Assembly: GCA_014802445.1 (NCBI GenBank)
Contig: JAAVCF010000010.1
Span: 62,001-126,000 of the forward strand
Direction of reading: 5' to 3'
Source of the DNA: Bacteroides sp.
Lineage (GTDB): Bacteria; Bacteroidota; Bacteroidia; Bacteroidales; Muribaculaceae
DNA: 64,000 bases
Below the pieces are notes generated by a model that was given only the letters and a program-made list of their open reading frames with translations, did no database searches and had not been told where the DNA came from. This document shows, piece by piece, positions 1 to 8,160 of this stretch. Numbering within the stretch: position 1 is the stretch's first letter; each line of letters starts with the position of its first letter. The position numbers and the translations under genes are program-made.

Positions 1-732
1 TTCGCCTTTGCGGGCGGCCACTATGCTGGTAGCGAGCTCGGGGAGCGAGGTGCCTGCGGCCACAATGGTGAGGCCTATCACGGCGTCACTCACGCCCATG
101 GCGCTGGCAAGGCCGGAGGCGCCGTCCACAAATTTGTCGCCGCCAAACACCAGTGCCGCCAGTCCGCCAACAATTCCGGCCGTTGCTTTCAGTGTGCCGC
201 CGCGGCTCTTCTCGGCTGCCTGGAGGGCTGCGGGGTCAGCTTCAGCGGCGGTGGGTTGCGGTGTCCGGGCGGTGGCAAACATGTAGCGCAGGAAGAGTCC
301 GAACATAATCAGGAGCAGTATGCCGTCCACGCGGGTCACGAGTCGCTCCGGAGCTCCGTCAAGGATGGTGCCGCACCCCATTGTCAGAAGCACAAGGGCG
401 CTCACCGTCACCAGCGGAATCTCGGTGGTCATGACGCTGCGGGTGATGACAATTGGTTTCAGCATAGCCACTATACCTATGATTACCAGAATGTTGAAGA
501 TGTTGCTGCCCACCACGTTGCCTATGGCCAACGGGGCGTTGCCGTCCACTGCTGAGATGATGCTGATGGCCAGCTCGGGCGCCGAGGTGCCCAGGGCCAC
601 AATAGTGAGGCCGATTATGAGGTCGCTCACTCCCAGGCGTCGTGCCACGGCCGAGGCGCCGTCGGTGAGCCAGTTGGCGCCGAAAAGAATCAGTGCCAGT
701 CCGCCAATGAGAAAAAGGATGTTGAGAATCAT
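1..732 (-). CDS. K+-dependent or independent Ca2+/Na+ antiporter (CaCA family, YrbG-like), C-terminus cut by window
   Basis: Translated from ATG at 732 down to the window edge (244 codons, no stop reached). The N-terminus is MILNILFLIGGLALILFGAN, followed by the first alpha-repeat with the signature GLTIVALGTSAPELA and GNVVGSNIFNILV. A second, inverted repeat begins near residue 200 with GLTIVAAGTSLPELATS. These paired GT(S)xPE motifs are the ion-binding elements of CaCA exchangers, inner-membrane proteins that export Ca2+ against Na+ or H+. The family is usually about 310-330 residues, so about 70-80 are missing. The upstream RseC-like gene ends 3 nt before this start, so both are probably one transcript. 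Confidence 0.9.
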   Translation of the reverse strand, partial: MILNILFLIGGLALILFGANWLTDGASAVARRLGVSDLIIGLTIVALGTSAPELAISIISAVDGNAPLAIGNVVGSNIFNILVIIGIVAMLKPIVITRSVMTTEIPLVTVSALVLLTMGCGTILDGAPERLVTRVDGILLLIMFGLFLRYMFATARTPQPTAAEADPAALQAAEKSRGGTLKATAGIVGGLAALVFGGDKFVDGASGLASAMGVSDAVIGLTIVAAGTSLPELATSIVAARKGE

Positions 733-735
733 AGG

Positions 736-1161
736 TCAGTCTGTTTGCCGGATGGTCCAGCGGATGCTGCGTGAACGGCTCGGGCCGAAGCGCCACAGCA
801 GCAGGTTATACACTCCGATGATGGCTATGGCGGCCATCACCACCACCCACCGCGGAAGCGATGAGCCGGCAAGTGGCAGGATGATGCCCAGGAAGATGCC
901 GAATGACATCAGTATCGCCAGGGCTGTGGCTCCTGCCTGATTGCGCTCTTGCGCTGTGGCGGTGACGTTTGCGCCCTCGCGGAGCCCGCGCACACTGTCA
1001 ACGCTCACGGTCAGCTCCGAGTCGGCCCCCGCCTTGGAGCATAGCCCGGTCATGGTGCATGTGTCACACCGTTTCGGCGTGGTGTCGCTGAGCCGAAGGG
1101 TCACATCGTGACCGTCAATGCGCCTGATGGTGCCTGTGTGGGTGATGACTGATGAATCCAT
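736..1161 (-). CDS. RseC/MucC-like membrane protein (SoxR-reducing system RseC family)
   Basis: About 141 residues from ATG 1161. I prefer this start over an upstream in-frame one at 1245, because the extension would run through the promoter. The N-terminal half has a cysteine cluster (CDTCTMTGLCSKAG) like the Cys-rich cytoplasmic domain of RseC. Two transmembrane segments follow (ALAILMSFGIFLGIILPLAG and WVVVMAAIAIIGVYNLLLW). In many bacteria, including Bacteroidales, this family sits beside the rnf electron-transport genes. Here its only operon partner is a Ca2+/Na+ antiporter. The true role in this organism is unknown, and the family name comes from SoxR reduction and sigma-E control in other phyla. 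Confidence 0.8.
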   Translation of the reverse strand: MDSSVITHTGTIRRIDGHDVTLRLSDTTPKRCDTCTMTGLCSKAGADSELTVSVDSVRGLREGANVTATAQERNQAGATALAILMSFGIFLGIILPLAGSSLPRWVVVMAAIAIIGVYNLLLWRFGPSRSRSIRWTIRQTD

Positions 1162-1184
1162 GCTAAGGGGGTGGAGATGTGTGG

Positions 1185-1192
1185 CAAAATTA
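1185..1192 (-). promoter_or_regulatory. putative -7 box for rseC-like/antiporter operon
   Basis: On the minus strand this reads TAATTTTG, matching the Bacteroidota -7 consensus TAnnTTTG, 23 nt upstream of the RseC-like start. I see no good -33 TTTG at the usual distance, so the call is moderate. Confidence 0.4.
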
Positions 1193-1335
1193 GTGAAAAT
1201 TATTGATTCCGGGCTACAGTCTTTATATAATAAATGTAGTGACATGCCCGGGCGGAAGGGCCTTCGTGACCGCGCCGGGCGGCATCTTAAACTTCAAAAG
1301 TGGCTGAAATCGTTTAATTTTGAATGTTTGCTTAG

Positions 1336-1364
1336 TTTGTTTCGGATAATATTTCTTATATTTG
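1336..1364 (+). promoter_or_regulatory. Bacteroidota promoter for secDF
   Basis: A TTTG at 1336-1339 and TATATTTG at 1357-1364 are separated by 17 nt, slightly short of the usual 19-21. The -7 box lies 56 nt before the secDF start. The stretch upstream (1243-1290) is a GC-rich patch with two CCGGGCGG copies. I assign no function to it. Confidence 0.6.
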
Positions 1365-1420
1365 CAAGCTGAAAAAATACCACGAAATTAATTTAACAAT
1401 CATTAAACATAAAAAACACA

Positions 1421-4318
1421 ATGCAAAGCAAAGGAACCTTGGGAAGCGTTGTAGCCGGCGTTATTGCCGTGTTCCTCGTGCTCATCTGCCTTTTCTACCT
1501 CTCGTTTACCTTCGTGGGTAACAAGTATGAGGATAAGGCCGAAGCGTATGCACAGGAGCAGGCTGCCAAACCCGGTGCGAATCCCGACACCTACCGTCTT
1601 GCCAAAAGCGAATATCTGAAGAATATCGCTAATGAAAAAGTTTGGCTCGGTTACACCTTTAATGAAGTACAGAAACTTGGAGTGGGTCTCGGCCTCGACC
1701 TCAAGGGTGGTATGAACGTCACCCTGCAGGTGTCAGTGCCTGACATTCTCCGCTCGATGGCTAACGCCGAGGGTAACCCCTATTTCGAGAAGGCTCTGGC
1801 CAACACTGACTCTGTGGCTCGTGCTAACCGCTCGGCCGACTATGTTGACCTCTTCCTGGAGCAGTACAAGGCGCTTGACCCCAACGGTGACCTCACCGTG
1901 CTCTTCAAGGACCAGGTGAACCGTGGCGACAGCTTTGACAAAGTGAAATCAGCTCTCCATCAGGAGGTGAAGGACCGCGTGAGCTCGTCAACCAATGTGC
2001 TCCGCGCCCGTATCGACCAGTTCGGCGTTGTTGCTCCTAACATTCAGGAGCTCGAAAAGGATGGTCAGATTCTCCTTGAACTCCCCGGTGTGAAGGAACA
2101 TGAGCGTGTGCGCGAGCTTCTGAAGTCATCAGCTAACCTTGAGTTCTATGAGACTATGCCTCTGTCGGAATTCCAGGGCGCTCTGGCTGAGCTTGACAAC
2201 ACTCTTCGCAATGACTCCACCGGCAATGGCCGCGGCCTCATGGGCTACTTCGTGCAGCTGGGCGACCCCCGCTACATCGTTGTAGGTATGGCAACTGAAA
2301 CAGCCCGCGACACCATCAACACCATCCTCGCTTCGCCCGCCGCCAAGCGCATCCTCCCCTCTAACCTCAAGCTCGCTTGGCAGGTTAAGCCTGAAACCGC
2401 TCAGGTGAAGGACTCGCTCGGCAATGCCAAGAATGTCCAGATTTACACTCTGATGGCTCTCCGCACCACCAACGGCAAGCCCGCGCTTGCTGGCGACGTG
2501 GTGACCAGCGCCACCAGTGACTATGACGCTCAGGGCGGTCAGGGCAACTATGTGTCAATGAACATGAAGCCCGATGCTGCCCGCCAGTGGGCCCGCATCA
2601 CCGGCGCCAACATCGGCAAGCCCGTGGCTATCGTGCTCGATGACCAGGTTTACTCTGCTCCCAACGTTAACTCGGCAATCGACGGCGGCCGCTCGCAGAT
2701 TACCGGTAACTTCACCACCGACGAGGCAAAGGACCTTGCCAACGTGCTCAAGTCAGGTAAGATGGCCGCTAAGGTGGACATTATCTCCGACACCGTTATC
2801 GGTCCGTCGCTCGGTGCCCAGGCCATCCATGACGGCTTCGTGTCATTCATCATCGCCCTCGTGCTCCTGATGATTTTCATGTGTGCCTTCTATGGTATCA
2901 TCCCCGGCCTCATCGCCAACCTCGGTCTGATTTTCAACATCTTCTTCACCTTCGGTATCCTCGCTTCGTTCCAGGCCGTGCTCACTCTGTCGGGTATCGC
3001 TGGTATCGTCCTCGCGCTGGGTATGGCGGTTGACGCCAACGTGCTCATCTTCGAGCGCGCCAAGGAGGAGCTCCGCGCAGGCAAGAACGCCCGTCAGGCC
3101 ATTGCCGACGGTTACTCTAACGCCTTCTCGGCAATCTTTGACTCTAACCTCACTTCGGTTATCACCGGTGTGATTCTGCTTATGTTCGGCACCGGCCCCA
3201 TCAAGGGCTTCGCCACCACCCTTATCATCGGTATTATCTGCTCATTCTTCACCGCCGTTTATCTCACCCGTCTGGTATTTATCCTCGGTGCAAAGAGCAA
3301 ACCCTTTGAACGTCTCACCTTCGACACTCCGCTGTCGCGCAAGATGTTCACCGACACTCACATCAACTTCCTCGGTGCCCGCAAGGTCAGCTTCATGATC
3401 TGCGCAGCCGCTGTGCTGGTGATTCTCGGTTCTTTCTTTGTGCGCGGCCTCAACCAGGGCATCGACTTCTCGGGTGGTCGCAACTATGTGGTTCAGTTCA
3501 GCCACCCCGTTCAGACTCATGAGCTCCAGGCTAAGCTGGCTCCCATGTTTGACGGTGCTCAGCTGAGCGTAATCACCATTGACGACAACACCAAGGTGCG
3601 TATCTCCACCAACTATAAGATTGACTCTGACGCTGCCGACGTGGACGACGAGATTTCGCAGATTCTCTACAAGGGTCTCGAAAACGAGCTCGAAGGCATG
3701 AGCTACGACGACTTCTCAACCACCAATGAGAATGTGGGCATGATGTCAAGCCAGAAGGTGGGCCCCACCGTGGCTAACGACATGAAGAAGGACGCTTACA
3801 TCGCCGTGATTCTCGCCCTTCTGGCCATGTTTGTCTACATCCTGGTGCGTTTCCGCAACATTGCCTTCTCTGTTGGCGCGCTCGCCGCTGTGGCGTTCAC
3901 CGCCTTCACCATCATCGGCTTCTACAGCCTCTTCTGGGGCGTGTTCCCCTTCGCTATGGAGGTTGACCAGTCATTCATCGCCGCCATCCTGACCGTTATC
4001 GGTTATCAGATCAATGACACCGTGGTGGTGTTTGACCGTGTGCGTGAAAACGTTGGTCTCTATCCCAAGCAGGACTTCGGTGTGACAATCAATAACTCCA
4101 TCAACTCCACTCTGGGCCGTACCATCATGACCTCTTGCTCGACTCTGCTCGTGCTCCTCTGCATCTTCATCCTCGGTGGCGACGCTATCCGCTCGTTCAC
4201 TTTCGCGATGATCTTCGGTGTGGTTATCGGTACTCTCGCCACCATCTACGTGGCTGCCCCCGTGGCTTACCTCACCGACGCCCGCCGCAACGCCAAAGCA
4301 GCCAAGGCTAAAGCATAA
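1421..4318 (+). CDS. secDF: Protein translocase subunit SecDF (fused SecD-SecF)
   Basis: A 965-residue fusion of SecD and SecF, the RND-type Sec accessory that uses the proton gradient to pull secreted proteins across the inner membrane. After an N-terminal transmembrane helix, the SecD half shows GLGLDLKGGMNVTLQV near residue 90, a large periplasmic domain, and VDANVLIFERAKEELRAGK near residue 537. The SecF half begins near residue 640 with GIDFSGGRNYVVQF near 680 and NDTVVVFDRVREN near 864. A single fused gene is normal for Bacteroidota. It has its own promoter and a strong terminator directly downstream, so it is monocistronic. Confidence 0.97.
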   Translation: MQSKGTLGSVVAGVIAVFLVLICLFYLSFTFVGNKYEDKAEAYAQEQAAKPGANPDTYRLAKSEYLKNIANEKVWLGYTFNEVQKLGVGLGLDLKGGMNVTLQVSVPDILRSMANAEGNPYFEKALANTDSVARANRSADYVDLFLEQYKALDPNGDLTVLFKDQVNRGDSFDKVKSALHQEVKDRVSSSTNVLRARIDQFGVVAPNIQELEKDGQILLELPGVKEHERVRELLKSSANLEFYETMPLSEFQGALAELDNTLRNDSTGNGRGLMGYFVQLGDPRYIVVGMATETARDTINTILASPAAKRILPSNLKLAWQVKPETAQVKDSLGNAKNVQIYTLMALRTTNGKPALAGDVVTSATSDYDAQGGQGNYVSMNMKPDAARQWARITGANIGKPVAIVLDDQVYSAPNVNSAIDGGRSQITGNFTTDEAKDLANVLKSGKMAAKVDIISDTVIGPSLGAQAIHDGFVSFIIALVLLMIFMCAFYGIIPGLIANLGLIFNIFFTFGILASFQAVLTLSGIAGIVLALGMAVDANVLIFERAKEELRAGKNARQAIADGYSNAFSAIFDSNLTSVITGVILLMFGTGPIKGFATTLIIGIICSFFTAVYLTRLVFILGAKSKPFERLTFDTPLSRKMFTDTHINFLGARKVSFMICAAAVLVILGSFFVRGLNQGIDFSGGRNYVVQFSHPVQTHELQAKLAPMFDGAQLSVITIDDNTKVRISTNYKIDSDAADVDDEISQILYKGLENELEGMSYDDFSTTNENVGMMSSQKVGPTVANDMKKDAYIAVILALLAMFVYILVRFRNIAFSVGALAAVAFTAFTIIGFYSLFWGVFPFAMEVDQSFIAAILTVIGYQINDTVVVFDRVRENVGLYPKQDFGVTINNSINSTLGRTIMTSCSTLLVLLCIFILGGDAIRSFTFAMIFGVVIGTLATIYVAAPVAYLTDARRNAKAAKAKA

Positions 4319-4342
4319 TCCTTAAGGATTCCGATAAGAATT

Positions 4343-4382
4343 TCCGGGCCGGCGCACTTTTTCGCCGGCCCGGACGTTTTTT
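4343..4382 (+). terminator. Rho-independent terminator after secDF
   Basis: A perfect 12-bp GC-rich stem (4343-4354 pairs with 4363-4374) with an 8-nt loop is followed by CGTTTTTT, 24 nt past the secDF stop. Confidence 0.93.
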
Positions 4383-4415
4383 AACAGGGGAGCTCCGTTT
4401 CCCCGAAAGTTTTCG

Positions 4416-4423
4416 TATTTTTG
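4416..4423 (+). promoter_or_regulatory. putative -7 box for DUF1573 gene pair
   Basis: TATTTTTG matches TAnnTTTG and lies 22 nt upstream of the first DUF1573 start. A clear -33 TTTG is not visible. Confidence 0.45.
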
Positions 4424-4445
4424 CATATCCACAAATCATTGAATC

Positions 4446-4838
4446 ATGAAACGCCTCCTGCTTCTGATCACTGCCGTGGTCGCTATGGCCTTTGCCGTGG
4501 TGGCCAAGGATGCTGCCTCCATTAAGTTTAACGAAACCAAGATTGACCTGGGCCGCATCGATGCCGCCAAAGGTAAGGTGACGTTCACTTACACGTTTGT
4601 TAACGTAGGAACCGAGCCGCTGATAGTGGTGTCGGTCACCAACGGCGGTTGCGGTTGCACCAAGCCTTCGTTTCCCAAGGAGCCCATCGCGCCGGGCAAA
4701 TCGGGCAAGGTGTCAATCACTTTCAACCCCGAGGGGCGCGCCGGCGAGCTTAACCGCGAGGTGACGGTACGCACCAACGGCAAGCCCAAGACGGTCAAGC
4801 TGCGTTTCTCCGGAGTGGTTATCCCTGAAAAGCGATGA
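4446..4838 (+). CDS. DUF1573 domain protein, short form, exported
   Basis: A 130-residue protein with a signal peptide (MKRLLLLITAVVAMAFAVVA) and a single DUF1573 domain, an immunoglobulin/ASH-like fold common in Bacteroidota. The family hallmark is visible as NGGCGCTKPSFP near residues 65-76, followed by PIAPGKSGKVSITFNPEGR. The conserved Cys pair may form a disulfide or bind metal, but the function of the family is not established. It overlaps the next DUF1573 gene by 4 nt (ATGA), which implies translational coupling. Confidence 0.85.
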   Translation: MKRLLLLITAVVAMAFAVVAKDAASIKFNETKIDLGRIDAAKGKVTFTYTFVNVGTEPLIVVSVTNGGCGCTKPSFPKEPIAPGKSGKVSITFNPEGRAGELNREVTVRTNGKPKTVKLRFSGVVIPEKR

Positions 4839-5905
4839 GAGCCGCCTCGCTGTTAGCCGCGGCCGCTGTGGCCGTTGCCGCCCATGCTGCCCCGCAGGTG
4901 GTGTGGACCGCCATGGAGCATGACTTCGGAGCTTTTGACGAGGCGCTGGGTGTGGTGACATGCACCTTTGCCGGAGTCAACACCGGCAATGAGCCGCTGG
5001 TGGTAATTGCCGCCCGCGCCAATTGCGGGTGCACCACGCCGCATTTCTCTGACCGTCCTGTGGCTCCGGGCGACACGGCCTTCATCACCGTGGGCTATGA
5101 TGCCAAGGGACGCCCGGGAAGGTTCTCCAAGAAGGTGGTGGTCACCACCAACACTGACCCCGCAAAGTCAACCCTCACCGTCTCAGGAACCGTCATAGGC
5201 ACCTCCAACACACTGCGAAGCCGCTATCCGGTGGATGCCGGGGCCATGAAGCTGCGCACCGAAGTGCTGGCCTATGGCGAGGTTAGCCGCAGCTCCACCG
5301 GAGGCCAGTATATCGAGGCTTACAATGCGTCGGCCGACACGCTTCGCCCGCGCGTGGTCAGCTCGCCTCCCTATGTGTCGGCCACCATCAGCCCGGCGGC
5401 TGTCCCCCCGGGCGAGAATTTCGTGATATCCACGGTGTTTGACCCCATGTGCAGCCAAACGTGGGACCTCGTGACTGACACTCTCGTGGTGGAGGCCGCA
5501 GGGCGCAGTGTGCCCATCTCCACCGTCGGCATCATCACCGAGGACTTTTCGCGTCTCACCCCCGCGCAGCATGACCGCGCGCCCGTGATTCGCCTCACCC
5601 CCGAGGTGCTCGACGCCGGGCGCCTGAGCCGCTCCTCGGCGCCGCTGACGTTTACCGTCGAGATTGCCAATCAGGGGCGCGAGGAGATGAAGCTGCGCCG
5701 TGTCTATTGCACTGACCCCGCCGTCAGCCTCACGCTCAAGAAGAGCACTGTGAAGCCCGGCAAGCGTCAGAAGCTCATCGTCACCGTTGACCCTGCGCGC
5801 ATCCCCGCCTCCGCTTCGATGCTCAATTCACGCATCATCATCATAGCAAATGACCCCGCCAATCCGCGCAATGTCATCCGCCTGGTTGGCGAACTCATAC
5901 CTTGA
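4835..5905 (+). CDS. DUF1573 domain protein, long form, exported
   Basis: A 356-residue protein whose first 120 residues closely parallel the preceding gene (DFGAFDEALGVVTCTF, then ANCGCTTPHFSDRPVAPGD). Further beta-rich regions follow, including a second DUF1573-like segment near residues 250-350 (VLDAGRLSRSSAPLTFTVEI). A short signal peptide (MRAASLLAAAAVAVAAHAA) directs export. The overlap with the upstream gene and the matching architecture suggest duplication followed by C-terminal growth. meaB follows after 15 nt. Function unknown; a structural or surface-associated role is a guess. Confidence 0.85.
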   Translation: MRAASLLAAAAVAVAAHAAPQVVWTAMEHDFGAFDEALGVVTCTFAGVNTGNEPLVVIAARANCGCTTPHFSDRPVAPGDTAFITVGYDAKGRPGRFSKKVVVTTNTDPAKSTLTVSGTVIGTSNTLRSRYPVDAGAMKLRTEVLAYGEVSRSSTGGQYIEAYNASADTLRPRVVSSPPYVSATISPAAVPPGENFVISTVFDPMCSQTWDLVTDTLVVEAAGRSVPISTVGIITEDFSRLTPAQHDRAPVIRLTPEVLDAGRLSRSSAPLTFTVEIANQGREEMKLRRVYCTDPAVSLTLKKSTVKPGKRQKLIVTVDPARIPASASMLNSRIIIIANDPANPRNVIRLVGELIP

Positions 5906-5920
5906 AATCTACCTTTGACC

Positions 5921-7018
5921 ATGCAACAACACATCGAAAACGACGACAAATACCTCGGACTCACCGTCAACTCGGGTGTGGTCCAGCCCCCGAGTGTCAA
6001 TCCCTATTTCAAGCCGCGCCGCCGCGCTCCGCTCCCTACGGCGGGTGAACTGGTGGAGGGCATCCTCAAGGGCGACATCACCCTCCTTTCGCGCGCTGTG
6101 ACGCTCGTGGAGAGTGTGCAGCCCGCCCACCGCGCTCTGGCCTCGGAGGTCATTGAAAAGTGTCTGCCTTACAGCGGCAATTCGCGCCGCATAGGCATCA
6201 CGGGTGTGCCCGGAGCGGGCAAGAGCACCTCAATTGATGTGTTTGGCCTCCATGTGCTCAAAGATGGCGGCAAGCTGGCCGTGCTGGCCATTGACCCCTC
6301 CAGCGAGCGCACACGCGGCAGTATCCTCGGCGACAAGACGCGCATGGAGAAGCTCTCCATGCACCCCGACGCGTTCATCCGCCCCAGCCCTTCGGCGGGC
6401 AGCCTCGGCGGTGTGGCGCGCAAAACGCGTGAAACCATCATCCTCTGTGAAGCCGCGGGCTTCAACAACATCTTCGTGGAGACCGTCGGGGTGGGGCAGA
6501 GCGAGACAGCTGTCCACTCCATGGTCGACTTCTTCCTGCTCATCCAGCTGGCTGGCACCGGCGACGAGCTGCAGGGCATCAAGCGCGGCATCATGGAGAT
6601 GGCCGACGGCATTGTCATCAACAAGGCCGACGGTGACAATGTGGGGCCCGCTCAGCTGGCGCAGGCGCAGTTCCGCAGCGCTCTCCATCTCTTCCCGCCC
6701 ACCGAGAGCGGCTGGATGCCGGAGGTGCTCACCTATTCGGGCTATTACGAGCTGGGCATCCCCGAGGTGTGGGAGATGATTGACCGCTATTTCCACTTCG
6801 TGAAGTCAAACGGCTACTTTGAGCTCAAGCGCAACCGCCAGTCGCGCTACTGGATGTATGAAACCATCAACGAGCGTCTGCGCAGCGATTTCTATGACAA
6901 TCCCGAGGTGGCCGCTCTCCTTGATGTCAACGAGCGTGCCGTGATGACCAACACCATGACCTCATTTGCCGCCGCTCAGAGCGCGCTTGACCTCTACTTC
7001 AGTCAACGCGGCCGCTGA
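5921..7018 (+). CDS. meaB: Methylmalonyl-CoA mutase-associated GTPase MeaB
   Basis: A 365-residue G3E-family GTPase that loads and protects adenosylcobalamin in methylmalonyl-CoA mutase, used by Bacteroidales to make propionate from succinate. The P-loop is GVPGAGKST at residues 95-103. Also visible are DPSSERTRGSILGDKTRM, the switch segment VETVGVGQSE and the nucleotide-base motif NKADGDN. The start is ATG 5921; a TTG two codons upstream is less likely. The mutase genes are not in this window. It probably shares the transcript of the DUF1573 genes, with no functional link apparent. Confidence 0.95.
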   Translation: MQQHIENDDKYLGLTVNSGVVQPPSVNPYFKPRRRAPLPTAGELVEGILKGDITLLSRAVTLVESVQPAHRALASEVIEKCLPYSGNSRRIGITGVPGAGKSTSIDVFGLHVLKDGGKLAVLAIDPSSERTRGSILGDKTRMEKLSMHPDAFIRPSPSAGSLGGVARKTRETIILCEAAGFNNIFVETVGVGQSETAVHSMVDFFLLIQLAGTGDELQGIKRGIMEMADGIVINKADGDNVGPAQLAQAQFRSALHLFPPTESGWMPEVLTYSGYYELGIPEVWEMIDRYFHFVKSNGYFELKRNRQSRYWMYETINERLRSDFYDNPEVAALLDVNERAVMTNTMTSFAAAQSALDLYFSQRGR

Positions 7019-7042
7019 CCGATAATGAACCCTCAGAGGGAG

Positions 7043-7076
7043 GAACGTGTTGTGAATGTATAATCATAACACGTTC
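7043..7076. promoter_or_regulatory. 12-bp imperfect dyad between meaB and the DUF2156 gene
   Basis: GAACGTGTTGTG (7043-7054) and CATAACACGTTC (7065-7076) are inverted repeats with one mismatch and a 10-nt AT-rich spacer, ending 6 nt before the chosen DUF2156 start. No U-tract follows, so it is more like a protein-binding operator or an mRNA hairpin than a terminator. Its position argues against the alternative ATG at 7056, which lies inside the dyad. Confidence 0.55.
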
Positions 7077-7082
7077 ATTCCG

Positions 7083-8054
7083 ATGAGACCCTTCCTAAGC
7101 TATAATACACCCGCGGCGGCATCCCGCCGCCACACGTCGCCCCGCCGTCAGGCACCTGACACTCTCGAGTTCAGTCAGGCCACGGTGGAGATGCTTCCTG
7201 CGTTGCTTCCGCTGCTGCGCCGCGCACCGTGGCGCACGTGTGATTTCACAGCCGGCGGCCTGCTCCTGTGGGCCGACTATTTCCACTACACATTCTGCAT
7301 CCGAGAGAACACGCTCTTCGTGATGGGCACCGATGAGGCTGACCCTTCGAGGATGGCTTTCCTGATGCCGGTGGGCGACATGGCTCCCGAGAGGGCCATC
7401 GCCATGGTGCGTGACTACTGCCGCCGCCGTGGCATGGAGGCGCGCTTCACCGCCGTCCCTGAGGAGGCTCTGGAGGCGTTCAAGGCTCTGTCGCCGCGCA
7501 GCATCACCGAGCTCCCTGACTGGGCCGACTATCTCTACGACGCGCAGGCTCTGGCCTCGCTCAGCGGCAAGAAACTCAACAAGAAGCGCAACCACGTGAA
7601 CCGCTTCACGGCCGACAATCCCGGCTTCACCTTCAGCCCCGTCACGGCGGCCAATATCGATGCTGTGCGTGACTTCTACAATGCCCTGGAGCTGGCTCCG
7701 GGCAAGGCTGAGATGGCCGCCTATGAGCGCTGCCAGGTGACGCGGGTGCTCGCCGACCCATCGGCGTGGCCTTTCACGGGCGCGGTGCTCAGTGTAGAAG
7801 GGCGCGGCCCGGTGGCATTCACCTTCGGCGAGGTGAAGGGCGACACTCTCCACGTCCACATCGAGAAGATGGACCACGAGGTGGCCGGCGCCGGCGAGAC
7901 CGTCAACAAGCTCTTCGCCGCCATGATGACCGAGCGCCATCCCGAGCTCCGCTTCATCAACCGCCAGGATGATGCGGGCGACCCCGGACTGCGCCGCGCC
8001 AAGGAGTCATACCACCCCCTTGAGCTCCTCCGCAAGTTTGATGTGGTGCTCTGA
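7083..8054 (+). CDS. DUF2156 (phosphatidylglycerol lysyltransferase C-terminal-like) protein
   Basis: A 323-residue soluble protein of the DUF2156/LPG synthase C-terminal family, with a double GNAT-like fold. Visible elements are APWRTCDFTAGGLLLWADYF near the start, the middle motif GKKLNKKRNHVNRF, and the C-terminal FINRQDDAGDPGLRRAKESY and HPLELLRKF that are typical of the family. These stand-alone proteins lack the membrane flippase half of MprF and may be aminoacyl- or acyl-transferases; the substrate is unknown. The start at 7083 follows the dyad. An ATG at 7056 is an alternative. Confidence 0.8.
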   Translation: MRPFLSYNTPAAASRRHTSPRRQAPDTLEFSQATVEMLPALLPLLRRAPWRTCDFTAGGLLLWADYFHYTFCIRENTLFVMGTDEADPSRMAFLMPVGDMAPERAIAMVRDYCRRRGMEARFTAVPEEALEAFKALSPRSITELPDWADYLYDAQALASLSGKKLNKKRNHVNRFTADNPGFTFSPVTAANIDAVRDFYNALELAPGKAEMAAYERCQVTRVLADPSAWPFTGAVLSVEGRGPVAFTFGEVKGDTLHVHIEKMDHEVAGAGETVNKLFAAMMTERHPELRFINRQDDAGDPGLRRAKESYHPLELLRKFDVVL

Positions 8055-8099
8055 CCCCCCCTCTTTGACTATAAAATGACAAGAAACGGGACGCAATGT

Positions 8100-8130
8100 T
8101 TTGTCGTTTGAAAGAAAATAGCTATTTTCG
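8100..8130 (+). promoter_or_regulatory. promoter for xerD-like/hpf operon
   Basis: TTTG at 8100-8103 and TATTTTCG at 8123-8130 (one mismatch to TAnnTTTG) are spaced by 19 nt and lie 30 nt before the recombinase start. Confidence 0.5.
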
Positions 8131-8160
8131 CTTTCCAACTAACCATTGTCATCACCCGCG

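Noticed and set aside
359-796. A 145-codon minus-strand open frame
   Set aside because: It is out of frame with the antiporter, which shows clear CaCA motifs across the same bases.
1243-1290. GC-rich patch with two CCGGGCGG copies upstream of secDF
   Set aside because: No consistent hairpin, no T-run and no resemblance to a known RNA; too weak to call a feature.
7095-7940. A 281-codon minus-strand open frame
   Set aside because: Antisense shadow of the DUF2156 gene; no motif and no promoter.
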